Source of the DNA: Acidobacteriota bacterium
Lineage (GTDB): Bacteria; Acidobacteriota; Blastocatellia; RBC074
Direction of reading: 5' to 3'
DNA: 5,035 bases
NCBI GenBank assembly: GCA_013140935.1
Contig: JABFSD010000369.1
Span: 1 to 5,035 of the forward strand
The stretch's first letter is position 1, and every line of letters starts with the position of its first letter. The notes beneath the pieces are model-generated. The model had not been told where the DNA came from, did not search any database, and saw nothing but the letters and a program-made list of their open reading frames with translations. The position numbers were made by a program, and so were the translations under genes. Shown here in pieces: positions 1 to 4,768 of the stretch.

Positions 1-65
1 TTCAAAAGGAGATCGGCGTGGCGCAAGGCTGTCAAGTCCCGTGCAAAAACTTGGGTAATGACAAG

Positions 66-200
66 GCTAACGGTCGGGCTACGGACACACGCTGCCGCGC
101 TGCTAGCGAGGGCTACCTCGGCGACGCGCCCTTCGGCATTCAGGTACGCCTCGTCACTGTAGCCCTCGCTAACGATCGGGCTACGGACACGCTATCGCGC
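66..200. repeat. REP-like direct and inverted repeat block
   Basis: A 23-bp unit, GCTAACGGTCGGGCTACGGA plus CAC, at 66-88 recurs at 168-190 with one mismatch (G73 versus A175). Related GCT-CGCGC tails follow at 91-100 and 191-200, so the copies lie about 102 bp apart. A perfect 13-bp inverted repeat, TAGCGAGGGCTAC at 104-116 and its complement at 159-171, lies between and overlaps the second copy. GTAGCCC (159-165) and GGGCTAC (178-184) make the second unit itself palindromic. This architecture resembles dispersed palindromic intergenic elements. No transposase is present, and copy number elsewhere in the genome is unknown. Bases 1-214 hold no gene I can support. Confidence 0.7.
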
Positions 201-214
201 GGCTCGTTCATTCC

Positions 215-274
215 CTAAAAGTAATGATCGCGCTGCGCACCGTCATACTTGCCGCTCAACATACAACATTTCTT
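215..274 (-). pseudogene. Out-of-frame SEC-C tail (KKCC...HYF)
   Basis: This is the +1-frame continuation of the SEC-C gene. It supplies 19 codons, [19 protein letters not shown], ending in TAG at 217-215. Its first four residues complete the zinc motif at exactly the expected spacing, which is very unlikely by chance. It has no start codon of its own and makes sense only as the displaced end of the gene at 243-422. A real mutation, a sequencing indel, or (less likely) a programmed shift could each explain it. Confidence 0.6.
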
Positions 275-422
275 GAAACCGGCGGCCTGAACCGCACGGA
301 CAAGGATCGTTGCGTCCGAGCTTTTCGGTCAATTCTTTTTCGCCGCCGCCTCCTACTACGATGATGCGATGACCGCGCTTGACCTGCGTTTCAGACGGGA
401 AGCCCTTACGCCGTTTGCTCAT
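243..422 (-). CDS. Small SEC-C zinc-motif protein, C-terminus apparently frameshifted
   Basis: As it reads, this is a 59-residue protein starting [13 protein letters not shown]. Residues 36-49 ([14 protein letters not shown]) are the near-invariant first part of a SEC-C motif, the short zinc-binding motif known from the SecA C-terminus and many small proteins. The consensus CXCX8C[CH] needs a final Cys pair, but the annotated frame reads [10 protein letters not shown] instead. Skipping one base at position 275 gives [19 protein letters not shown] and a stop at 215-217, restoring C41-X-C43-X8-C52-C53 in a 68-aa protein. The ATG at 422 overlaps the end of the upstream gene by 17 bases and has no clear Shine-Dalgarno site; a TTG at 458 is an alternative start. 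Cellular role unknown. The motif is certain, the intactness of the gene is not. Confidence 0.7.
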   Translation of the reverse strand: MSKRRKGFPSETQVKRGHRIIVVGGGGEKELTEKLGRNDPCPCGSGRRFQEMLYVERQV

Positions 423-849
423 CGGTTGCGTGAAAAAATTGTTCGTCAAATTCGTCAAATTGCGTATCCATAGTTACCTCCGGGTTATTACTGCTTCGTA
501 ACTGATTCACGCCCGCGATAAACGCGGGCAAACGATTGCGCCAGCCCTTGCTGACGACTAAGCCGACTTCGTCATCCTGATTGCGCTGATTCGCAGGTCG
601 TTGCCGCGAACCAGTGACGAGCCATACGCCGCGCCAACGATCTTTTGCCTGAATGTCGTATGCAGGATCAATTACGAACGAGATGAATAACTCCGCTCCG
701 ACCGGCGTCCAACGCGAACGTATCTGCCAAAGCTCGACCAGATACCACGCATCAGCGGCAGGCGTTTTCGCGCAATCTTCCACCGCGCAAACTTCCCAGC
801 CGTGAGCGCGCAGTTGTCTTCGTATTTCTTCGCGCTGCCGCGTTTTCAT
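406..849 (-). CDS. Hypothetical protein, about 147 aa
   Basis: I do not recognise this protein. The chosen start is ATG 849 ([13 protein letters not shown]), because GGAG lies 8 nt upstream; a TTG at 888 would add 13 residues with no comparable signal. The N-terminus is basic and probably helical. A middle segment with several aromatics follows ([14 protein letters not shown], then [15 protein letters not shown] and GVWLVTG) and suggests a small beta-rich soluble fold. There is no signal peptide or membrane segment. The last 20 residues are acidic ([12 protein letters not shown]) and overlap both the downstream SEC-C gene and a strong ribosome binding site at 477-481. The tail may therefore be an artefact of a frameshift: an out-of-frame TAATAA lies at 485-490, just before that site. 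It probably shares a transcript with the SEC-C gene. Confidence 0.6.
   Translation of the reverse strand: MKTRQREEIRRQLRAHGWEVCAVEDCAKTPAADAWYLVELWQIRSRWTPVGAELFISFVIDPAYDIQAKDRWRGVWLVTGSRQRPANQRNQDDEVGLVVSKGWRNRLPAFIAGVNQLRSSNNPEVTMDTQFDEFDEQFFHATDEQTA
469..481 (-). promoter_or_regulatory. Strong ribosome binding site and ATG inside the hypothetical gene
   Basis: The minus strand reads GGAGG (481-477), five bases, then ATG (471-469), the best Shine-Dalgarno and start pair on the left side of the window. In its own frame the ATG gives only 21 codons ([19 protein letters not shown]...) before the stop at 406-408. It sits just ahead of the SEC-C reading frame, which is offset by +1. It may be the true start of the SEC-C gene if one base of the six-T run at 433-438 is surplus. 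Confidence 0.5.
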
Positions 850-982
850 AAACGATTCTCCGAGTAAGCTCGCCAAGCAGGTACACAAACGCCGTTTAAG
901 CTACAAATACAGTAACTTAATAAAATGACCGATCAAGTTATTCCACAAAAAACTTAACAACAAGCGGTCTGAATAAATAAAA
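850..982. other. AT-rich intergenic leader, no gene
   Basis: This AT-rich stretch lies between the terminator of the 58-codon unit and the hypothetical gene. It should carry the promoter for the minus-strand hypothetical gene. Several TTG-containing -35-like and AT-rich -10-like hexamers can be paired, but none matches consensus at more than half its positions in both boxes, so I do not place a promoter. Confidence 0.35.
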
Positions 983-1017
983 AGCGAGCCGCTTCAGTTT
1001 TGCTGAAGCGGCTCGCT
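983..1017 (-). terminator. Intrinsic terminator of the 58-codon unit
   Basis: A perfect 15-bp stem (983-997 with 1003-1017) closes a 5-nt loop. On the minus strand it is followed directly by a T-rich tract (TTTTTATTTATT), the classical rho-independent form. On the plus strand no T tract follows, so it acts leftward. It ends the transcript of the small gene at 1108-1284 and insulates the hypothetical gene starting at 849. Confidence 0.88.
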
Positions 1018-1026
1018 CCTCGATTT

Positions 1027-1102
1027 ATCCTTCGGCTCCTGCTTGAGCCTATTACCGCCATAATTTTGGCAGGATTTTCGGGAGCGGAAGCAGCCGCTCC
1101 CG
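1027..1102 (-). other. Structured 3' region with complementary hairpin loops
   Basis: On the minus-strand RNA, a 9-bp hairpin with loop CUGCUU (1102-1079) starts 5 nt after the small gene's stop. It is followed by a possible three-way junction: ATCCT (1075-1071) pairs with AGGAT (1031-1027), GCCA (1070-1067) with TGGC (1060-1057), and GGCTC (1049-1045) with GAGCC (1038-1034) around loop AAGCAG (1044-1039). The two 6-nt loops CUGCUU and AAGCAG are perfect complements and could kiss. No known riboswitch or RNA family was recognised. The hairpin stems are read directly; the junction and the loop contact are inference. Confidence 0.45.
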
Positions 1103-1107
1103 CATCG

Positions 1108-1284
1108 TCAACCGGTTAAATAGAAACCTGTCGCGTTCAAATCAATCGCACTCACACCGTTCCCACTGGGTCGCGGAGACAAATCATTTGACCTGGCACA
1201 CAACTCCGCCCACAGGCTGGCGGCCTGCGTTGCGCCCTGAGCGGCGCGGCGTAACGAGTTGTGCTGTTCGATCATTCGTCTCAT
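1108..1284 (-). CDS. Unrecognised 58-aa small protein
   Basis: This 58-codon ORF starts ATG 1284 (MRRMIEQHNSLRRAAQGATQ) and ends TGA 1108. AGGAAAG lies upstream of the ATG at normal ribosome-binding distance. The first 30 residues are basic to Ala-rich and probably helical (AAQGATQAASLWAEL). A single Cys at residue 29 follows, then a Pro/Ser/Gly-rich middle (NDLSPRPSGNG) and an uncharged C-terminus, NATGFYLTG. There is no signal peptide or transmembrane segment. A near-consensus promoter lies about 75 bases upstream and a strong terminator about 90 bases downstream, so it looks like a monocistronic expressed unit. I assign no function. A short leader-like N-terminus with a Gly/Thr/aromatic tail could suggest a peptide precursor, but no modification enzyme is in view. 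The alternative is that the transcript is a non-coding RNA and the ORF is incidental. Confidence 0.55.
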   Translation of the reverse strand: MRRMIEQHNSLRRAAQGATQAASLWAELCARSNDLSPRPSGNGVSAIDLNATGFYLTG

Positions 1285-1299
1285 AGAATCTTTCCTGCT

Positions 1300-1323
1300 T
1301 TCTCTAAAAATTGGTTCAGAGAA
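1300..1323 (-). other. Leader hairpin upstream of the 58-codon gene
   Basis: TTCTCT and AGAGAA form a 6-bp inverted repeat around a 12-nt loop in the predicted 5' untranslated region. It ends only a few bases before the Shine-Dalgarno site. It could affect translation, but the stem is short and AT-rich, so this is weak. Confidence 0.3.
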
Positions 1324-1361
1324 GTAACAAGTGAACGCTTTGTGCGAGTAATGCGGGGAGG

Positions 1362-1390
1362 CTTATACGCCCATAAACAAAATGCGTCAA
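1362..1390 (-). promoter_or_regulatory. Sigma70-type promoter for the 58-codon unit
   Basis: On the minus strand the -35 box TTGACG (1390-1385) and the -10 box TATAAG (1367-1362) each match consensus at 5 of 6 positions, with the ideal 17-base spacer. Transcription should start near 1354-1356, giving a leader of about 70 nt before the ATG at 1284. The upstream DNA (1391-1480) is AT-rich, which favours strong promoters. This is the clearest promoter in the window. Confidence 0.8.
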
Positions 1391-1399
1391 GCGCATTTT
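1379..1399 (-). promoter_or_regulatory. Operator-like palindrome over the -35 box
   Basis: AAAATGCG (1379-1386) and CGCATTTT (1392-1399) form a perfect 8-bp inverted repeat with a 5-base centre. The element covers the whole -35 hexamer at 1385-1390. A dimeric DNA-binding protein bound here would block RNA polymerase, so a repressor site is the natural reading. The regulator is not identifiable from this window. Confidence 0.55.
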
Positions 1400-1490
1400 T
1401 CGATAAAGCGAAAGCGCAAATTTATTTTATTTTCGCTCAAATATTTTGTTATTTGGATAAAACCGAATTTTTGTATGCCTAAAAGCAAAT

Positions 1491-1521
1491 GGAGCGACTC
1501 GCTTTTTCAGCGAGCCGCTCC
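1491..1521 (-). terminator. Hairpin after the TolC-like gene, possible terminator
   Basis: GGAGCGACTCGCT (1491-1503) pairs with AGCGAGCCGCTCC (1509-1521) around TTTTC. On the minus-strand RNA the single mismatch becomes a G-U wobble, so all 13 positions pair. It starts 28 bases after the TolC-like stop. There is no immediate T tract, only CTTTTA about ten bases on, so termination may be partial or the hairpin may protect the 3' end. Its arm shares the 11-mer AGCGGCTCGCT with the terminator at 983-1017. Confidence 0.55.
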
Positions 1522-1549
1522 AGGGGTGGGTCAGTCACAAAAATAATCG

Positions 1550-3238
1550 TTATTTTATTTCACCCCATTTCTTATCGCCGGGTTGCGCCGTGATTTCCGA
1601 TTTCACTTCGACACTGTTACTTGAGAGAGTAGTCGCAATGACGCGCTGCAATTCCGCCACTGAACGGTTGTAATCAGCAAGAGCACGCAACTCAGAGCCA
1701 CGTGCTTGCGCCAATTCATTTTGCCGTTGCAACACGAAGAAGGTCGTCGAAAGCCCGGCGGCAAAACGTTTTTGCTCGCCTTCGAGTTGCTGTTCGGCAT
1801 AGAGCCGCGCGGCGCGCGAGGCTTCGATGCGCAGCTTGGCGAAATCAACCGCTTGCACGGCATTGCGGACTTCGGTTTCAATGAGTTGCATCTGCTGACG
1901 CGCGCGCAAATCAAGTTGGCGACCTACTTCGAGTGAGCGTCCGAGATTGGCTTTCGCAGTGCGATTGCGCCAGGGTAAGGTAATTTGCACGCCCGCAGTC
2001 CACTGCCGGTATTGATTGCTGAACAGACGCGCCAGACCTGTGCCATATCCGCCGATGAACTGAGTTGCCACAGTATTCACATTTCGCGGGGCACCGCCGG
2101 TACCGACGGTGCCATAGCTAAAATTAAAATCAATCTGCGGTTTAATTTGATTGCGCAAAAACCCTTGATCGGTTTGGTTGATTTCTTTTTGCAACGCGAA
2201 CTGTTTGAGTTCGGGGCGATTGTCTATTGCCAATTTCATCGCATCATCCAACGGCAGATTGGTCGGAGCCGCTTCAAATGATTCGGTCGGAACAATCTGC
2301 GTCTTCCACAATTCATCGTTGATGCCACTGACCGTTAAATTCTTGAGCGTATTTTCGGCTTGGCCTACGGCTTCCATCGCCTGAAAGACTTGCTGGCGAC
2401 GCGTTTCTATCACCGTAGCCGATTGCACCACGTCAATCGGCGCGAGCGTACCGACTTCGACCTGGCGTTGATTTTGACTAAGTTGCGTTTCGGCCAGCTT
2501 GAAAGCGTCGCGTTGCACTTCTTCGTCTTTGATCGCCAGCGCCAAATTCCAATAAGCCGTTTGCACACGCGAAATCACTTCGATGGCGCGCTGGCGAAAC
2601 TGCACATCCGAGAGATCAAGCTGCTTTTTGGCAATCTGGATTTGATAACGGTTACGGTCAATTTTGTAATTGCGCCACAGCGGTTGCGAGAGCGAAAAAC
2701 TCAGGTTCGGGTCGTATTGCGCGGTGAACAGGGCAAAGTTCGAGGAGAAGCGCTGATTGTTAAAGTTCACCTGGTAACTACCGCCCGTACGATAAATAAA
2801 GCCTTGATGACCGAAGTTATAAACCAGCGTTTTGCTCGCCAGGGTGTCTTCGCCTTCCTGCAAACCTGAGAACGGGCGCGTATTCGGTCGGCCAGTCGAG
2901 TTGAAACTCGTGCCCTGCGTTGAAACCGGATCGTAAGCGCCTTCGGCAGCCGTGATGTCGAACTGACGCTGCCTGACGGTCGAGCGATCAATTTCGATGT
3001 CGGCGTTGTTTTCGAGCGCGGTCATAATCGCATCGCGCAATGACCAGCGCGCAACTTTGCCCGATTCGAGTCCCGAAGTCCGCGTCGGCAATGGACGTGA
3101 TACGGCGGGCATCTGCGCCGCTGGCGTCGTCGCTGGCAGCGGCGCAGGTTTCGGCGCGTCCTGCGCCAGCGTTCCTGTCACCACGAATGCAGCAACGACG
3201 GCGCAACTAACTGCGGCCTTTAATAAACTTTGAAACAT
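1550..3238 (-). CDS. TolC-family outer-membrane efflux protein
   Basis: This 562-aa protein would form the trimeric outer-membrane and periplasmic channel of a tripartite efflux or type I secretion system. Residues 1-25 (MFQSLLKAAV...TGTLA, cut before Gln26) look like a Sec signal peptide. A Pro/Ala-rich linker covers about 26-50. Two OEP repeats follow. The first starts at WSLRDAIMTALENN (65-78) and includes the long helices with VGTLAPIDVVQSAT (262-275). The second starts at PLDDAMKLAIDNRPELK (329-345) and ends near AELQRVIATTL (528-538), with AGLSTTFFVLQRQNEL (494-509) matching the equivalent turn. ATG 3238 was chosen because AGGAGA lies 4 bases upstream and the signal peptide begins there; ATG 3280 would add 14 residues in front of it. 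Length is usual for the family plus the N-terminal linker. No inner-membrane pump or adaptor gene is visible. It lies 182 bases after argJ and is probably unrelated in function. Confidence 0.93.
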   Translation of the reverse strand: MFQSLLKAAVSCAVVAAFVVTGTLAQDAPKPAPLPATTPAAQMPAVSRPLPTRTSGLESGKVARWSLRDAIMTALENNADIEIDRSTVRQRQFDITAAEGAYDPVSTQGTSFNSTGRPNTRPFSGLQEGEDTLASKTLVYNFGHQGFIYRTGGSYQVNFNNQRFSSNFALFTAQYDPNLSFSLSQPLWRNYKIDRNRYQIQIAKKQLDLSDVQFRQRAIEVISRVQTAYWNLALAIKDEEVQRDAFKLAETQLSQNQRQVEVGTLAPIDVVQSATVIETRRQQVFQAMEAVGQAENTLKNLTVSGINDELWKTQIVPTESFEAAPTNLPLDDAMKLAIDNRPELKQFALQKEINQTDQGFLRNQIKPQIDFNFSYGTVGTGGAPRNVNTVATQFIGGYGTGLARLFSNQYRQWTAGVQITLPWRNRTAKANLGRSLEVGRQLDLRARQQMQLIETEVRNAVQAVDFAKLRIEASRAARLYAEQQLEGEQKRFAAGLSTTFFVLQRQNELAQARGSELRALADYNRSVAELQRVIATTLSSNSVEVKSEITAQPGDKKWGEIK

Positions 3239-3253
3239 GGATTCTCCTCTCCC

Positions 3254-3274
3254 TTTCAAACCCAAAGTTTGAAA
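3254..3274 (-). promoter_or_regulatory. Inverted repeat just upstream of the TolC-like RBS
   Basis: TTTCAAAC (3254-3261) and GTTTGAAA (3267-3274) form a perfect 8-bp inverted repeat with a 5-base centre. It ends one base before the purine-rich ribosome binding site (GGGAGAGGAGA). It could be a regulator's operator in the leader or an RNA hairpin that controls access to the ribosome binding site. Confidence 0.45.
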
Positions 3275-3379
3275 TCGCATAACTTGTAATTCCCTATCGT
3301 GTTGAACGTTTTTTCTCCCGCCTGATTCGGCGACTTGCTTTCTGGGTACGAAACGTTTTTGGAATGAGTTGCAGAATTT

Positions 3380-3423
3380 TAGTGGCTAGTCACTAGCCAC
3401 CAGCCACTAACAACTAGCCACTA
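3380..3423. repeat. Short AGCCACTA repeat cluster at the argJ end
   Basis: AGCCACTA occurs at 3402-3409 and 3416-3423, with a partial copy at 3395-3400 and an inverted copy at 3380-3387. GTGGCTAGT (3382-3390) and ACTAGCCAC (3392-3400) form a 9-bp near-perfect palindrome about one base. The last copy includes the argJ stop codon (3421-3423). There is no T tract on either strand, so it is a repeat element and not an evident terminator. Confidence 0.6.
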
Positions 3424-4626
3424 CGTTCGGTAATCGCCGTTGATATGAATGTAATCTTCAGTCAAATCGCATGTCCACGCGGTGACATCTGCTTCGCCTT
3501 GATGAAGGTCTACGGTAATCGTGACCTCATCTTTTTGCAAAATTTCGAGGGCGCGGTCTTCACTGAAATTGAGGCCGCCGCCGTTGCGTGCGACGACGAG
3601 ATTGCCCAGCTTGATCTCGACGTGCGCCGGATCGAATTTCGCGCCGCTGCGTCCGGCGGCGGCGAGAATGCGTCCCCAGTTGGCGTCGTGTCCGGCAATC
3701 GCGGTTTTCACCAATGGACTCGTAGCAATTGTCGCAGCGATTTTTTCTCCCGCCAGTTCAGAAGGCGCGTTTTTGACGTGAATGGTCACAAGCTTGCGCG
3801 CGCCTTCGCCATCGCGGGCGATTTGAATGGCAAGCGTACGGCAAACTTCGGTGAGCGCAGCAGTGAAGCGTTCAAACTCAGGGCTATTAACACTCGTGAT
3901 CGTGTCATTGCCCGCTGCGCCGTTCGCCAGAATCATCAGTGAGTCGTTTGTCGAAGTGTCGCCGTCCACCGATACGCGATTGAACGTTTTCTTGACCGCC
4001 TGTTTCAACGCCGCCTGCAAAGCCGCTTTGCCAATCGCCGCATCGGTCGTCACGAACGAAAGCATCGTCGCCATGTTCGGATGAATCATGCCGGAGCCTT
4101 TGCATACGCCCGCGATGGTGACGTTGGTGCTGCCCAGCTTGAACTTTTTCAGCGCGCGCTTGGGCCGCGTATCGGTCGTCATAATCGCTTCAGCGACGCG
4201 CCACGCGGCTTCGCGCGTCAGGTGCGAAGCCGTGCTTTCGATGGCGACTTCGAGCTTTTGCATCTTGAGCCGCTGACCGATCACGCCGGTCGAACAGACT
4301 AAAACTTCCTGCGGTTTGCAGCCGAGCTTTTCGGCTACGAATTGCGTCGTCTGGCGCGCATCGTTCAAGCCCGCGTCACCTGTGCAAGCATTGGCGCACC
4401 CGGCATTGACGACGATGGCGCGATGCGTGCGATGGCGCAGGTGTTCTTTCGAGACCAGCACGGGCGCGGCTTGCACTAAGTTCGTCGTGAATACCGCCGC
4501 CGCAATCGCCGGACGCTCTGACACAATCACCGCGAAATCTTCCCCAGCCTTTTTCAAGCCCGCGCGCGTGACACCTGCGACAAAACCTTTCGGCGCGGCG
4601 AGTGAATAATCCATCATTTGAGTCAT
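3421..4626 (-). CDS. argJ: Arginine biosynthesis protein ArgJ (glutamate/ornithine N-acetyltransferase)
   Basis: ArgJ transfers the acetyl group from N-acetylornithine to glutamate, releasing ornithine and recycling N-acetylglutamate in the cytoplasm; some members also use acetyl-CoA to make N-acetylglutamate. This 401-aa protein has the usual family length. The precursor self-cleaves within [14 protein letters not shown] (176-189): Thr187 is the expected nucleophile and new N-terminus of the beta chain. STGVIG (112-117) carries the Thr-Gly expected to form the oxyanion hole. DGDTSTND (221-228) and GHDANWGRI (312-320) are further conserved blocks, and the C-terminus [11 protein letters not shown] is typical. 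ATG 4626 was chosen because GGAGAGAAG lies 9 bases upstream; a TTG at 4680 would add 18 atypical residues. It follows a partial argA-type gene by 142 bases in the same direction. With a separate synthase present it may be monofunctional, which the sequence alone cannot settle. Confidence 0.98.
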   Translation of the reverse strand: MTQMMDYSLAAPKGFVAGVTRAGLKKAGEDFAVIVSERPAIAAAVFTTNLVQAAPVLVSKEHLRHRTHRAIVVNAGCANACTGDAGLNDARQTTQFVAEKLGCKPQEVLVCSTGVIGQRLKMQKLEVAIESTASHLTREAAWRVAEAIMTTDTRPKRALKKFKLGSTNVTIAGVCKGSGMIHPNMATMLSFVTTDAAIGKAALQAALKQAVKKTFNRVSVDGDTSTNDSLMILANGAAGNDTITSVNSPEFERFTAALTEVCRTLAIQIARDGEGARKLVTIHVKNAPSELAGEKIAATIATSPLVKTAIAGHDANWGRILAAAGRSGAKFDPAHVEIKLGNLVVARNGGGLNFSEDRALEILQKDEVTITVDLHQGEADVTAWTCDLTEDYIHINGDYRT

Positions 4627-4708
4627 CAGTTGTTTCTTCTCTCCAATTGCTGTGCCAAATCCGTTGCTGTGATGGCGCAACGAGTTAGCGAAAAAATCTT
4701 TGTTCGGG

Positions 4709-4735
4709 CTGTCCGGTTTGGGACAGTCGGTGTCC
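4709..4735 (-). promoter_or_regulatory. Alternative hairpins in the argJ leader
   Basis: GGACAG (4721-4726) can pair with CTGTCC (4709-4714) around a 6-base loop, and the same GGACA can instead pair with TGTCC (4731-4735) around GTCGG. The two structures exclude each other. On the minus strand a run of six Ts follows the first hairpin at a distance too long for a standard terminator. Attenuation-type control of argJ is possible but speculative. Confidence 0.3.
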
Positions 4736-4737
4736 GA

Positions 4738-4766
4738 TGTAGCGCGGGTTAGTAACCCGCGCTACA
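4738..4766. repeat. 13-bp perfect palindrome between argA and argJ
   Basis: TGTAGCGCGGGTT (4738-4750) and AACCCGCGCTACA (4754-4766) pair perfectly around AGT. The element begins 2 bases after the stop codon of the synthase gene. Neither strand has a T tract, so it is better read as a REP-like intergenic palindrome. It could still stabilise the upstream mRNA or slow transcription into argJ. It shares a GTAGC-type edge with the repeats at 104-184. Confidence 0.7.
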
Positions 4767-4768
4767 AA

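Noticed and set aside
18..218. 66-codon plus-strand ORF with a GTG start and a GGAG upstream
   Set aside because: It lies almost wholly in the repeat block and its sequence repeats with it (ANGRATDT and ANDRATDT), so it is better explained as translated repeat DNA.
1027..1102. Known metabolite riboswitch
   Set aside because: The fold lies downstream of the small ORF and lacks the conserved core sequences I know for cyclic-di-GMP, glycine, TPP, fluoride or cobalamin riboswitches.
1261..1482. 73-codon plus-strand ORF with a GTG start
   Set aside because: It runs antisense through the leader, promoter and AT-rich upstream DNA of the 58-codon unit, with no ribosome binding site of note.
2360..2869. 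169-codon plus-strand ORF
   Set aside because: It is antisense inside the TolC-like gene, whose protein is clearly the real product.
3203..3211. Cys12 of the TolC-like protein as a lipobox
   Set aside because: AVSC lies too close to the N-terminus, before the hydrophobic segment ends; the cleavage site at Ala25-Gln26 fits a soluble signal peptide.
3236..3280. Upstream ATG at 3280 as the start of the TolC-like gene
   Set aside because: It would put 14 polar residues before the signal peptide and translate through the ribosome binding site that serves ATG 3238.
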